Made by a program: the position numbers and the translations under genes
The notes under the pieces: generated by a model
The model's database searches: none
What the model was told of the DNA's origin: nothing
The model's input: the letters and a program-made list of their open reading frames with translations, nothing else
Part shown: positions 36,413 through 46,504 of the stretch, one piece after another
Position numbering within the stretch: the stretch's first letter is position 1
How the letters are laid out: every line of letters begins with the position of its first letter
DNA from: Aequorivita antarctica
GTDB taxonomy: Bacteria > Bacteroidota > Bacteroidia > Flavobacteriales > Flavobacteriaceae
Assembly (NCBI RefSeq): GCF_007997155.1
Contig: NZ_VORT01000003.1
Coordinates: 248,001 to 312,000, forward strand
Direction: 5' to 3'
DNA length: 64,000 bases

Positions 36413-37777
36413 TTAAACAAACGCACTATATCCCGTAATCGCACGACCCACAATTAAAGTGTTGATTTCTTTAGTGCCTTCATAACTATAAATAGCCTCA
36501 GCATCGGCTACAAAACGGGCAACGTCATATTCGAGCAAAATTCCGTTTCCGCCCATAACTTCACGGGCCTGACTAACTACATCGCGAGTTCGCATACTGC
36601 AGAAAACTTTTGCAAGTGAAGCGTGTTCGTCGGTCAATAACCCTTCGTCCTGTAATTCCGAAAGTCGGAAACACATGGTTTGCATCGCTGTTAAGTTCGC
36701 AACCATTTCTACTAAATGATTTTGGACCAATTGAAATGAAGCAATCGGTTTGCCAAACTGTTCGCGTTTTTTAGTGTATTTTAAAGCTGCTTCATAAGCA
36801 CCCCTTGCGCAACCTACCGCTTGCCAAGCTACTCCCGCACGTGTCATTCGCAAGACCTTTGCCGTATCTTTAAAAGAATCACATTTTTGAAGTCTATCAC
36901 TTTCCGGAATGCGGCAATCCGTCATTGTTATCAACGCATTTTGCACCGTACGCAACGCCATTTTGTTTTCAATTTTTTCTGCTTCAAAACCTGGATTTCC
37001 CTTTCGAACCAAAAAACCTTTAACTTGATCAGAAGCTTCATCGCGGGCCCAAATAATTATTACATCTGCAAATGTGGCGTTTCCAATCCATTTTTTCTGC
37101 CCGTTTAAAACCCATTCATCGCCTTCTTGCCTACAGGTGGTTCCCAAACCTCCCGCAACAGCCGATCCTACTTCGGGTTCCGTAAGACCAAAAGCGCCAA
37201 TAAGTTCCATTTTTGCCATTCTGGGAAGCCATTCCTGTTTTTGTTCCTCGCTTCCGCAAACATAAATGGAGCCCATCGCCAATCCACTATGTACCCCAAA
37301 AAATGTAGAAATTGAAACATCTACTCGGGCTAGTTCCATTGCTATTATACCTTCCATTATAAATGTTTCATCGGGCGTTCCGTAACCTTTATAAGTGAGT
37401 CCACAGATATTTAATTCTGCCATTTTTGAAATAATTTGAAATGGAAATTCAGCTTTGTTCCAGTATTCATTGGCAATTGGCTTTATTTCGTCTTCCATAA
37501 AATTGCGGACTTTCATTTGTAGTTCGCGTTGCTCGGGACTGAGTTTTAAAGCCAAATCATAAAAATCGCCATCAATGGGCGGTAGTTTGTGTTGTCCTTT
37601 TTTTCCGCCTTTGTGTTTCAACATCTTCATTAAACCTTTTAATTGACGATCATCGAGCTCACCAACGGTTTTCATGATTTCAGAAAGATCTACTTTTTGC
37701 GAAAGTTTCCCTAGCGCATCAAGATCAATCTCTTTCATTAAATGAAGGGTCTGTTTTATTTTGGAAAAAATGGACAT
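36413..37777 (-). CDS. acyl-CoA dehydrogenase (glutaryl-CoA dehydrogenase-like)
   Basis: 454 residues. The FAD-dependent core starts near residue 75 (LSPEQRELQMKVRNFMEDEI) and includes FGLTEPEVGSAVAGGLGTT, the NGQKKWIGNATFADVIIIWAR segment and the C-terminal YEGTKEINTLIVGRAITG with the catalytic-region Glu. The GNATFAD and YEGT pattern is that of the glutaryl-CoA branch. An N-terminal 65-residue helical extension (KIKQTLHLMKEIDLDALGKL) precedes the core, as in several Bacteroidota members. Role: degradation of lysine/tryptophan or related acyl-CoA. Confidence 0.9.
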   Translation of the reverse strand: MSIFSKIKQTLHLMKEIDLDALGKLSQKVDLSEIMKTVGELDDRQLKGLMKMLKHKGGKKGQHKLPPIDGDFYDLALKLSPEQRELQMKVRNFMEDEIKPIANEYWNKAEFPFQIISKMAELNICGLTYKGYGTPDETFIMEGIIAMELARVDVSISTFFGVHSGLAMGSIYVCGSEEQKQEWLPRMAKMELIGAFGLTEPEVGSAVAGGLGTTCRQEGDEWVLNGQKKWIGNATFADVIIIWARDEASDQVKGFLVRKGNPGFEAEKIENKMALRTVQNALITMTDCRIPESDRLQKCDSFKDTAKVLRMTRAGVAWQAVGCARGAYEAALKYTKKREQFGKPIASFQLVQNHLVEMVANLTAMQTMCFRLSELQDEGLLTDEHASLAKVFCSMRTRDVVSQAREVMGGNGILLEYDVARFVADAEAIYSYEGTKEINTLIVGRAITGYSAFV

Positions 37778-37844
37778 AGTAAGTTTTTTCAGAATTGAAT
37801 TCTAAAGATACTATTAAGCAATTTTTCCAATGGCTAAAAAAAAG

Positions 37845-38981
37845 TTAATTCGGGGGAAGCGGTTTTAATTCGGTTTCGTTTACGTAACCTTTTAAACTGT
37901 CCGGAGTTTGTACGTGAAACCATTTTTGGTTTTTCCCCAAAACGATAATTGTGTCGTTCTTTTTCAAACTTCCAAATTCTTTGTAAACCGAAGCAGGGCC
38001 TTTCCGAACATCAGTCCGATTTTTTAAAGTAACAGCTTTTACTACTGCCGAAAGTTTTTCACTGGGCTGGATTTCCGTTTTTTTGATAAACGAAAGTGGA
38101 TTTACAGCACCTTTTGCTTTATAAATCCCGAAATGAAGATGCGGCGGAAGGTCTTTGGCATTACCGGTGTTACCAACAAAACCAATCGTATCACCAATTT
38201 TTACTTTTTCACCTTCGGAAACAGCAATTTTGTCTAAATGCGCATAATAGATTCTTTTCCCTAATAGATTATCACGAAGCCAAACCTGTTTTCCGCCCAA
38301 ACCGCGTTCACCCGCGGAATCAATTATACCGTCAGTGATCGCAACAACGGGCGTTCCACGTTCTGCAAAAATATCTATCCCTTCGTGGGAGCGGCTTCCG
38401 GTATCGCGCGGATCTGCCCAAAAACTTTGGATGCTTTTATTGTCGGCGCCACTCACGGGAAAAGCGTAAAGCGGTTCGGTATAAATTTTCAGCACAAAAG
38501 AAATCTGCAGTTTCATTTGTGGCTGGACGATAACTTTATAAAACCCGGAAGTTTCAATTTCTTGTGAAATGATCGATTTTTTGTCTTCGGAACTCTTCAA
38601 ATGTTTAAAATTTTTGAGCGAATCGCTCTTAGCCTGAAAAAGATCTACAAAAACTGATGCAGAATCAGGATGTTTTTCAACCTCAACCACAATCCGTTCT
38701 CCTTCTTTCAACTGAATATTGTAGCTGTAAACATTGAGATTTTCTTTAGAAAAAACGCCGCTTTCAGAATATGGAAGCGTGATTTGAAGACTGTCTTTTT
38801 TAGCGCTTTCAAATGCATTTTTCCAACGAATCAATAGCGAATCGTTTTTTGAAAAGTTACGTTCGTAAACCTCTCTCGCGGTAGGCTGAACAATTACATC
38901 TGCTGCTTTTTGAATTTCTTCTTTGCAGCCTGAAATAATTATTCCCAAAAGAATTAATGTAAAAAAAAATCTCTGATTCAT
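37845..38981 (-). CDS. M23 metallopeptidase lipoprotein with SH3 domain
   Basis: 378 residues from the ATG at 38981 (an ATG 33 bases upstream adds no signal-peptide sequence). Lipobox ends IIISGC. A beta-rich region (70-180) is followed by the LytM-type peptidase domain: zinc ligands in SHEGIDIF and HLHFG, with GNTGNAKDLPP between. An SH3b domain ends the chain (RTDVRKGPASVYKEFGSLKK). It should cut peptidoglycan cross-links in the periplasm, or act as a regulator of amidases. Directly downstream of radA on the same strand. Confidence 0.92.
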   Translation of the reverse strand: MNQRFFFTLILLGIIISGCKEEIQKAADVIVQPTAREVYERNFSKNDSLLIRWKNAFESAKKDSLQITLPYSESGVFSKENLNVYSYNIQLKEGERIVVEVEKHPDSASVFVDLFQAKSDSLKNFKHLKSSEDKKSIISQEIETSGFYKVIVQPQMKLQISFVLKIYTEPLYAFPVSGADNKSIQSFWADPRDTGSRSHEGIDIFAERGTPVVAITDGIIDSAGERGLGGKQVWLRDNLLGKRIYYAHLDKIAVSEGEKVKIGDTIGFVGNTGNAKDLPPHLHFGIYKAKGAVNPLSFIKKTEIQPSEKLSAVVKAVTLKNRTDVRKGPASVYKEFGSLKKNDTIIVLGKNQKWFHVQTPDSLKGYVNETELKPLPPN

Positions 38982-39014
38982 AGCGTTGCTAAAGTAACAG
39001 AAATTGTACCACAA

Positions 39015-40376
39015 TCAACCAAAAAGATGATGCACCACATCGTGTACTTTTGCCACTTTAATAATGTTTATGTGAAAGTTGTTCTTGGGAATTTTGCAGT
39101 ATTTCGAAATAACGATAGAGGTAAACCCCAGTTTTTCGGCTTCCAAAATTCGCTGCTCCACACGGGTTACAGGACGTACCTCTCCTGCCAGACCTACCTC
39201 CGCAGCAAAACAGAGTCCCTTGTCTATAGCAATGTCAATATTTGAAGAAAGTACTGCGGCGACTACGGCCAAATCAATCGCAGGGTCATCTACAGTGATT
39301 CCGCCGGTTACGTTTAAAAAAACATCTTTTGTTCCGAGTTTGAAGCCTGCGCGTTTTTCCAAAACAGCGAGAATCATATTTAGGCGTTTAGCATTATAAC
39401 CTGTTGCGCTTCGTTGTGGCGTTCCGTAAACCGCGCTGCTTACCAAAGCCTGAATTTCTATCATCAACGGACGCATACCTTCCAAAGTAGCAGAAATCGC
39501 TGTGCCGCTTAAGTCTTCTTCGTTTTTGGAAATCAAAATTTCCGAAGGGTTTGAAACCTCGCGAAGGCCACTACCCTGCATTTCGTATATACCGATCTCA
39601 TTTGTACTTCCGAAACGGTTTTTGTTAGCGCGTAGAATTCTGTATATATGGTTTCGATCGCCTTCAAACTGCAGAACCGTATCTACCATATGTTCCAAAA
39701 TTTTCGGGCCGGCGATATTTCCATCTTTCGTAATATGACCTATTAAGATAACCGGGGTTGCGGTTTCCTTTGCATATTTTATAAGCTCCGCAGCAGTTTC
39801 ACGAATTTGAGAAATACTTCCAGCAGTGCTTTCAATAGCATCTGTGTGCAAAGTTTGAATGGAATCAATTACCACAATATCAGGCTCAATTTCGGCTATA
39901 TTTCTGAAAATATTTTGGGTTTTTGTTTCAGTTAAAATGAAACAGTTTTCAGAAATAGGTTGAATACGTTCTGCCCGCATTTTTATTTGTTGCGCACTTT
40001 CTTCACCTGAAACATAAAGTGTTTTATAGGGAAGTTGCAATGCAATCTGAAGCATCAACGTACTTTTACCAATTCCGGGCTCCCCGCCTAAAAGCGTCAA
40101 CGAACCAGGAACCAATCCGCCACCTAGCACACGATTTAATTCGTTGTTTTTGGTATTTAAGCGAGCTTCGGCTTGTGTTGAAATTTCGGAAATACGTTGT
40201 GGTTTCGCTACTCTTTTGGAAGTGTTTTCAGAAGATTTCCAACTAACTTTTTCGGCTTTTTGGATTACTTCTTCGGCAATAGTATTCCATTCTTTACAGG
40301 AATTACACTGCCCTTGCCATTTGGCATATTGGGCGCCACAGTTCTGGCAGAAAAAGGTTGATTTTGTTTTGGCCAT
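39015..40376 (-). CDS. radA: DNA repair protein RadA
   Basis: 453 residues. An N-terminal four-cysteine zinc motif (CQNCGAQYAKWQGQCNSC) leads to the RecA-like ATPase with Walker A GGEPGIGKSTL and the RadA-specific KNRFG motif (NKNRFGSTNEIG), then the Lon-like C-terminal domain. It promotes branch migration in recombination. Start at 40376 places the zinc motif at residues 8-27, as usual. Confidence 0.96.
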   Translation of the reverse strand: MAKTKSTFFCQNCGAQYAKWQGQCNSCKEWNTIAEEVIQKAEKVSWKSSENTSKRVAKPQRISEISTQAEARLNTKNNELNRVLGGGLVPGSLTLLGGEPGIGKSTLMLQIALQLPYKTLYVSGEESAQQIKMRAERIQPISENCFILTETKTQNIFRNIAEIEPDIVVIDSIQTLHTDAIESTAGSISQIRETAAELIKYAKETATPVILIGHITKDGNIAGPKILEHMVDTVLQFEGDRNHIYRILRANKNRFGSTNEIGIYEMQGSGLREVSNPSEILISKNEEDLSGTAISATLEGMRPLMIEIQALVSSAVYGTPQRSATGYNAKRLNMILAVLEKRAGFKLGTKDVFLNVTGGITVDDPAIDLAVVAAVLSSNIDIAIDKGLCFAAEVGLAGEVRPVTRVEQRILEAEKLGFTSIVISKYCKIPKNNFHINIIKVAKVHDVVHHLFG

Positions 40377-40423
40377 AATAGTTCCGCTAAAATAAATATA
40401 TTTACGCTACAAACCTTCGCTAA

Positions 40424-43285
40424 ATGAAACGCTTATTTCTTATATTTTTTTTATTGTCTATTTGCTCTTTATCTGTAACCGCCCAGCGATACCAATTTAA
40501 AAAATATAAAACCGAAGAAGGTTTGGTTAACAACGAAACCTATGCTATCATGCAAGATAGCAAAAACAGAATTTGGGTAAGCACCACGGGAGGAATAAGT
40601 TGCTTTAACGGTAAAACCTTCAAAAACTACACCACGGAAGATGGACTAGTTTCCAACATTGTCTTCAGCATTTTCGAGGATTCTAAAGGACGAATGTGGG
40701 TTGGCACACTGGACAATGGCATAAGCATTATTGAAAACGGTAAAATCACCAACCCAAAGGGTGTTGATTTTGATTATCTGGGAAGTGCCACCTATATTTT
40801 GGAAGGTGCCGATGGCACTATTTATATAATTTTCGTAAAAGGAATCGTAATATATAAAAAAGGTAAACTTGAGTACTTGATAAAAGGAACTGAAGACAAT
40901 CAGATTTCGGGAATGCAAAGTGCCGATTGGTATGACGACAATAACCTCTATATAGCCTCATCGAATAAAGGCATTTATAAAATGACACTTAATCCGTTAA
41001 AAATCGAAAATATTTTTAATGAAAAAGACGGTATAAACAATATTTGCTATTCGGTATTTGTAGATGCTAAAAAAGATATTTGGGTGGGGGCTTATGGCGA
41101 ATTATATAAAATATCAAACGGAAAACTTACCATATATAGATTTAAACCTGAAGATTTTGACAAAAACCGGGTCTATGGAATTCTTGAAGAAAATGAAAAC
41201 GAGCTGTTTTTGAGTTTTGAAGGCAATGGCTTTGGGATTTTCAACAAACAAACCGGTGATCTAAAGATTATTAATGAAGCACAAGGCCTACCTACTAAAT
41301 ACATTTACCAGATGATCAAAGACACAGAAGGTAACCACTGGATGACCTCTTATGGGGAAGGAATTATCCGTTTTAGAGATACTGCTTTCAAAATTTATGA
41401 TGACACACAGGGTTTGTCATCGGTGAATGATATTGTGGAATGGAACGAAGAATTGATTATAGCCACAAATGATGGAGTAGTTGTTTTAGATGAAAACAAA
41501 AACATCTACCAAATTACTAAAGGTAGCCCGATAAAAAATCTTTTTGTTACACCTGAAGACAACCTTCTTTATAATACCGGCAAAGCAGTTTTTGAACATT
41601 CCAATAATAGTACAAAACTCAAACTTATTGATGAAGGAGATTACAATTTGTTGTTCAAGGAACGAGATAAAACATTTCTTTTTGGAACTGATAATATTAA
41701 GGTTCTGGCAGAAGATTCAACATATTTTATAAAATCTAAAAGAGCAATAACCATTAAACCCATTGGAGACCGTTATTTAGTCTGCAAAATAAGTGGCTTG
41801 CTTCAAATGAACGATAAAAAAATAGATACCATTCCTGGGCTTAATCCAAAACTGCATAATGACTTTCGAAGTATGGACATCATTAATGCAAACGAAGTAC
41901 TTGCCGGAAGCGAGAAGAAGTTATACCACATAACAATCCACAATGACAGTTTTAAAATTCAGACGTTTAATATGAGTCGCTTTCCCTCTCTAAAACATTT
42001 TCGGGCATTGAAGGTTGATGGCAATGATTTATGGTTGGCCGGTAGAGATAAGTTACTGAAAGTGGATCTTGAACTTTTATTAAAAAAAGATACAGTTATA
42101 GCAAAGAAATATAATACTATGTCTCATTTTTTGGAAAACGACATCGATTTCAATTCACTTTTGATTACTGATGACAAAACTATTTTAGCCGCTTCTCTGA
42201 GTGGAATGCTTGCCTTTAACGAGAAAGCCTTTCTTCCAAACACACAACCTCCAAAATTGGATATTTCGCAAATTCTTTTGTTTTCTGAGCCTTTGGAAGA
42301 TAGCCTTTTTAGAACAAAAAAAGGTATCGTTCTCCCCTTTCAAAAAAACTATTTAAGTTTTTCAATGGAAGCCATAACATATACAAATCCCGAGGACGTT
42401 CATTATCAATACCGCATGAAAGGACTTCGGGACGGAAACGAATGGTCACAACCCACAAAAGAACCAAACGTAGTGTTTTCCTACCTTCCACCAGGTGAAT
42501 ATGTTTTTGAATTTATTGCAGACAATGGTGATGGTGTATGGCAGACCCAGCCCTATCAATATTCATTTGTGATAACAGTCCCATTTTGGAAGACTTGGTT
42601 CTTTTGGGTTTCTCTTTTATCGATTACTTCGATTAGTGTTTTCCTTTTTTATTATTTAAAAAACAAGGCTGAACAAAGAAGAAACGAAGCCTACACACAC
42701 AACCTTATTAAAGCCCAAGAGGAGGAACGCACGCGAGTGGCACGTGAACTTCACGACAGCGTGGGGCAAAAATTGATGCTCCTTACCAAAAAAACCAAAA
42801 GTACTGGAAACCAAGAAATGGAAACTTTAGCAACCAATACGCTGCAAGAATTACGGGCTATCTCTAGAGGATTACATCCGGCAACATTAGAACGATTGGG
42901 CCCCGCAGCTGCAATTAGAAATATGGTTGATGAGGTAGATGCAAATACAAATATTTTTTTTACCCACGAAATTGAAGATATTGATACTTTGTTAAGCAAA
43001 GAAGCATCCTTACATTTGTATAGAATCATACAAGAAGTTTTGAACAATATTGTAAAACACGCCGAAGCCAAAGCCGCTTCTGTGACTATTGAGAAAAAGA
43101 AAAATACCATTGAAGCAATTATTACAGACAATGGAAAAGGCTTTGAATTTTCTGAAAAGGTTAAAATCAGTGAAAGCTTGGGCATGAAAACCTTATTGGA
43201 GCGAGCAAAAATTTTACATTCAAAAATTGATTTTAAAAGTCAAATTAATAAAGGAACAACAGTAACCCTTACTATTCCAATTTAA
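40424..43285 (+). CDS. two-component propeller sensor histidine kinase
   Basis: 953 residues. Signal peptide (1-20, ending VTAQ), then about 640 residues of repeated propeller blades (DSKNRIWVSTTGG, DSKGRMWVGTLDNG and similar), a Y_Y_Y domain (YQYRMKGLRDGNEW to YQYSFVITVPFW), one membrane helix at about 724-745, a HisKA_3 domain with His777 in RVARELHDSVGQKL, and an HATPase domain. The periplasmic propeller senses a ligand, often a carbohydrate in Bacteroidota. The adjoining regulator gene starts at the next base, and they form a pair. Confidence 0.93.
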   Translation: MKRLFLIFFLLSICSLSVTAQRYQFKKYKTEEGLVNNETYAIMQDSKNRIWVSTTGGISCFNGKTFKNYTTEDGLVSNIVFSIFEDSKGRMWVGTLDNGISIIENGKITNPKGVDFDYLGSATYILEGADGTIYIIFVKGIVIYKKGKLEYLIKGTEDNQISGMQSADWYDDNNLYIASSNKGIYKMTLNPLKIENIFNEKDGINNICYSVFVDAKKDIWVGAYGELYKISNGKLTIYRFKPEDFDKNRVYGILEENENELFLSFEGNGFGIFNKQTGDLKIINEAQGLPTKYIYQMIKDTEGNHWMTSYGEGIIRFRDTAFKIYDDTQGLSSVNDIVEWNEELIIATNDGVVVLDENKNIYQITKGSPIKNLFVTPEDNLLYNTGKAVFEHSNNSTKLKLIDEGDYNLLFKERDKTFLFGTDNIKVLAEDSTYFIKSKRAITIKPIGDRYLVCKISGLLQMNDKKIDTIPGLNPKLHNDFRSMDIINANEVLAGSEKKLYHITIHNDSFKIQTFNMSRFPSLKHFRALKVDGNDLWLAGRDKLLKVDLELLLKKDTVIAKKYNTMSHFLENDIDFNSLLITDDKTILAASLSGMLAFNEKAFLPNTQPPKLDISQILLFSEPLEDSLFRTKKGIVLPFQKNYLSFSMEAITYTNPEDVHYQYRMKGLRDGNEWSQPTKEPNVVFSYLPPGEYVFEFIADNGDGVWQTQPYQYSFVITVPFWKTWFFWVSLLSITSISVFLFYYLKNKAEQRRNEAYTHNLIKAQEEERTRVARELHDSVGQKLMLLTKKTKSTGNQEMETLATNTLQELRAISRGLHPATLERLGPAAAIRNMVDEVDANTNIFFTHEIEDIDTLLSKEASLHLYRIIQEVLNNIVKHAEAKAASVTIEKKKNTIEAIITDNGKGFEFSEKVKISESLGMKTLLERAKILHSKIDFKSQINKGTTVTLTIPI

Positions 43286-43939
43286 ATGGTTGATAAAAAA
43301 AATATTTCCACCGTTATAGCCGATGACCACCCGATGATCCTCAAAGGGCTAAATGATGAACTCACAGCAAATAATTATAATATTGTTGGGCAAGCTGCAA
43401 ACGGAATGCAAGCTCTGGAACTTATTTTAACCCATAACCCCATCATTGCGCTTTTAGATATCGATATGCCACTTTTAACAGGCTTTGAAGTAATAAAAAT
43501 GGCCAAACAAAAAGAAGTGGACACCAAGTTTATCATTTTATCTTATCATAAGGAAAATGAATATATATCTCAAGCCAAGGCACTACAAATCAATGGTTAT
43601 CTTTTAAAAGAAGACTCTTTTTCCGAAATTGAGGAATGTATTGAATGTGTATTGAAAAATGAAGTATATTTTAGTCGTTCCTTTGTTCCAGCTTCACTTG
43701 TAAGTGTTTCGGAGGATTTAAAAAAAATAAAGCACTTGACTTCCTCCGAAAAAACCATTTTGAAATTGGTAGCTCAGCAAATGAGCAGCAGCGAAATTGC
43801 AGAAACACTCTTTATTTCAATACGCACCGTAGAAAAACATAGAAGCAATATAATTACAAAACTTGAAATAGAAAATAACACCGCCAATACCCTGACCAAC
43901 TGGGTCTACCTTCATAAAAATGCAATTAAAGAACTTTAG
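43286..43939 (+). CDS. LuxR-type response regulator (NarL/FixJ family)
   Basis: 217 residues. Receiver domain 1-125 with acidic residues at VIADDHP and phospho-acceptor Asp58 in ALLDIDMP; LuxR-type helix-turn-helix from about 150 (LTSSEKTILKLVAQQMSSSEIAETLFISIRTVEKHRSNI). It is the output of the propeller kinase immediately upstream, with no gap between the genes. Confidence 0.95.
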   Translation: MVDKKNISTVIADDHPMILKGLNDELTANNYNIVGQAANGMQALELILTHNPIIALLDIDMPLLTGFEVIKMAKQKEVDTKFIILSYHKENEYISQAKALQINGYLLKEDSFSEIEECIECVLKNEVYFSRSFVPASLVSVSEDLKKIKHLTSSEKTILKLVAQQMSSSEIAETLFISIRTVEKHRSNIITKLEIENNTANTLTNWVYLHKNAIKEL

Positions 43940-43941
43940 GG

Positions 43942-45090
43942 TTAATAACCGAAGTCATCTTTAATCTTGTCTGCCCTATCCAGCAATTTATCAATGGTTA
44001 TAAAATCCACTTCTTTTTTGTTATAGGCTCCTTGGAAGGTTTTCATTGCTTTTTTTGGCTCACCGGTTTCTTCGTAATAGCGGCCTAAATAATAATCGCC
44101 GAGCACGGTGTCTGGATATTGTCTTTTTGCAAGTGTTGCAATCTCACGTAAAGATTCCCATTGATTTTTCTTTTCTGCAGCAGTTGCAGTGGCTATAAAA
44201 TCGTTTACGCGAATGTTGTTTGTTATACCGAAAAGATCCTCAATCACTTTATATTTATCTAGTAAATATTGACTGATTGGCGTGTCCATTTTCAGCAAAA
44301 CTTCAGAAAACTCCTTTTTACTAATGGGTCTATAAACTGAAAATATTTTTTCCAAAGCATTCGGAATACCACGTCCGCCAAGGGAATAATGGGTAGCCCC
44401 ATCAAAATTGTCATAATAATAATTGAAAGATTTACTTTTTAAACCACTTAATTGACTGTTTAAATCCTGAGTAGATTCCATCAACCCTTTAATATCGTCA
44501 GTTCCGGTAGCCAAGTAATAGAATATTTTTTCAGGTATTTGTGGAATCCGCGCCACAAGCCGTTCTTCCATCATGGGTGCCATATCTGGACTCAAGTTTA
44601 TGTATCCATTCAGCAATGGTGGATCTTTGAAAAGATAATAGTTGAGAAAGTTTGCCGTAAAATCGTGCCCAACGCCAATGATGAATTTTGCTGTGCGGTA
44701 TTTTTTGTCAACATAAGGTATCAATTCTAACCCAATAAATTCAAAAAATTGGGCGCCCTTTTCACCTGGCATAAAGGTTTCGTCATTATAAGAACAATCG
44801 TCATAACGGGAATCACCCTGCATAATTCCAATGACTATAGATTCTGGCATATCCTCCCAATAGCTGAAATAATCAACATTTCCAGCCACTGGCTCAAAAA
44901 GATAATCAGCATCAAGCACCAATACAATAGGATATTTTTTTTCTACATTGGTTTCGTAATTTCTTGGAAGCTGAATTTTCAGTCTTCGAGTTTCACCGAG
45001 TTTGGTAGAATTGAATTCCTCGTAAATTATTTGGGAAAAGGAGGCGTAATTAAGTAAAACGCAAACTGCGAATAGTAGGATTTTTTTCAT
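43942..45090 (-). CDS. esterase-D-like alpha/beta hydrolase fold protein without its serine nucleophile
   Basis: 382 residues. Signal peptide (1-20), then a domain matching the enterochelin-esterase/esterase D family (PIVLVLDADYLFEP, FIIGVGHDFTANFLNYYLF). In the family the nucleophile elbow is GHSxGG; here it reads GHDFTA, so Asp143 occupies the serine position. A possible acid-base His is kept (His234 in DGATHYSLGG). The C-terminal 90 residues form a TPR-like helical region (RQYPDTVLGDYYLGRYYEETGEPKKAMKTF). Probably exported and non-hydrolytic or with a changed mechanism. The gene is convergent with the response regulator. Confidence 0.82.
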   Translation of the reverse strand: MKKILLFAVCVLLNYASFSQIIYEEFNSTKLGETRRLKIQLPRNYETNVEKKYPIVLVLDADYLFEPVAGNVDYFSYWEDMPESIVIGIMQGDSRYDDCSYNDETFMPGEKGAQFFEFIGLELIPYVDKKYRTAKFIIGVGHDFTANFLNYYLFKDPPLLNGYINLSPDMAPMMEERLVARIPQIPEKIFYYLATGTDDIKGLMESTQDLNSQLSGLKSKSFNYYYDNFDGATHYSLGGRGIPNALEKIFSVYRPISKKEFSEVLLKMDTPISQYLLDKYKVIEDLFGITNNIRVNDFIATATAAEKKNQWESLREIATLAKRQYPDTVLGDYYLGRYYEETGEPKKAMKTFQGAYNKKEVDFITIDKLLDRADKIKDDFGY

Positions 45091-45168
45091 TGGTTAGAAG
45101 TTTTAGGCTGCGGAAAGATAACAAATTTTGAATTTGCGGCATTTTTCGGAAGAAAATTATTTTTAAAA

Positions 45169-46140
45169 CTACAGTCTAAGTCGTTTGCGGTTATAAAGAG
45201 GAAGAAGCACTAGAGATAGCACCCCAAAGAAAACAATGGAAGAGATATTTGAAATCCAAACAATCCATCCAAAAGCCACGCCAACGGTTTTTGCGATGCC
45301 GAAAACTGTTAAAATTCCAGCTACTGCTGCAGGATAGGTACCGAAACCACTATTGGTAAAGGCAAAAGTGAAACTGCCTACCACAAAAGTGATTATAATC
45401 GTGCCGAAAGAAATGTTTGAAGTTTCCGGTAAAGCGTGCATTGCGGTATAAAAAGAAAGCAGATAAAGCCCCCAAATAATAAAAGTGTGAAATAGAAAAG
45501 CGCCTTTTTTTTGCATTTTCAAAATACTGAAAACACCTTCTTTCAGACCAATTATAAAGCTTTTTAGTTTTTTATTGATATTCGATTTTGAAAATTTAAT
45601 ATACAACGGAATGCTTATGGCCATCAAAACAATTCCAAAAATGAGAACATATAATATAGATGGCGGTATGCTTTCTAGAACGTAATCATATAGCACATCA
45701 AACTTGATTAATAATGCAAGAGCTGTGAAAAAGAGCAGAAAAATAAGATCCACAACTCTTTCAGAAATAATGGTGCCGAATCCTTTTTGAAAAGGCACAC
45801 CCTCATATTTGTCTAAAATGATACCCCGAGAAACCTCGCCGCTTTTCGGAATAAAAACATTCATTAAATAGGCTACGGAAACTGCCATAAAATTATTGAC
45901 CAATTTGGTTTTATAACCCAATGGTTCTAACATAAAACTCCAACGATAGGAGCGAGAAAGATGGCTCAAAACACTAAATGCAACCGAAAGCAGAACAAAA
46001 CCATAGTTTGCATCTGCAAAATATTTTTTGGTTTCTTCAAGTTGTTGCGGTGTGAACGATTGGTAGATATACCAAATCAAGAAAACTCCTAACCCAAGCG
46101 GAATCAAGATCTGTAAAAATTTTGAAAGCGATCGGCTCAA
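45169..46140 (-). CDS. lysylphosphatidylglycerol synthase-like integral membrane flippase family protein (UPF0104)
   Basis: 323 residues with eight or more membrane helices. Family marks are SHLSRSYRWSFMLEPLG, NVFIPKSGEVSRG and FTNSGFGTYPAAVAGIL. Related to the membrane part of MprF but without its synthase domain; role in lipid transport or biosynthesis is inferred only. It follows panD by one base, so it shares the panC-panD transcript. Confidence 0.88.
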   Translation of the reverse strand: MSRSLSKFLQILIPLGLGVFLIWYIYQSFTPQQLEETKKYFADANYGFVLLSVAFSVLSHLSRSYRWSFMLEPLGYKTKLVNNFMAVSVAYLMNVFIPKSGEVSRGIILDKYEGVPFQKGFGTIISERVVDLIFLLFFTALALLIKFDVLYDYVLESIPPSILYVLIFGIVLMAISIPLYIKFSKSNINKKLKSFIIGLKEGVFSILKMQKKGAFLFHTFIIWGLYLLSFYTAMHALPETSNISFGTIIITFVVGSFTFAFTNSGFGTYPAAVAGILTVFGIAKTVGVAFGWIVWISNISSIVFFGVLSLVLLPLYNRKRLRL

Positions 46141-46141
46141 T

Positions 46142-46492
46142 TTATCGGAGTAGGTTTGTTTCCTCGTCTGGGAAAACCATTGCGGGCTTGAAAGTTTTGG
46201 CTTCTTCCAATTCCATCAGCGCATAAGTGATGAGTATCAGCACATCACCTGGGGCTACGCGTCTTGCTGCGGCACCATTTAATGTGATTTCGCCACTGTT
46301 TCGCGGGCCTGGAATAGCGTACGTTTCAAGACGTTCGCCGTTGTTGTTATTTACTATTTGGACTTTTTCGCCTTGAATAATGTTGGCAGCGTCCATTAAA
46401 TCTTCGTCAATAGTAATGCTGCCAATGTAATTTAGATCGGCGCCGGTAACTTTTACTCTATGGATTTTAGATTTTACTACGTGTATTTGCAT
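46142..46492 (-). CDS. panD: aspartate 1-decarboxylase
   Basis: 116 residues. Makes beta-alanine for pantothenate. It is a pro-enzyme that cuts itself to form a pyruvoyl group: the site is Gly24-Ser25 in NYIGS. Other conserved parts are the [12 protein letters not shown] start, [14 protein letters not shown] and [16 protein letters not shown]. Twelve bases after panC; together they supply the two halves of pantothenate. Confidence 0.97.
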   Translation of the reverse strand: MQIHVVKSKIHRVKVTGADLNYIGSITIDEDLMDAANIIQGEKVQIVNNNNGERLETYAIPGPRNSGEITLNGAAARRVAPGDVLILITYALMELEEAKTFKPAMVFPDEETNLLR

Positions 46493-46504
46493 CGTGCAAA
46501 GATA

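Noticed and set aside
42751-43185. 144-codon frame opposite the propeller kinase catalytic region
   Set aside because: Antisense to the HisKA_3/HATPase domains; no homology recognised.
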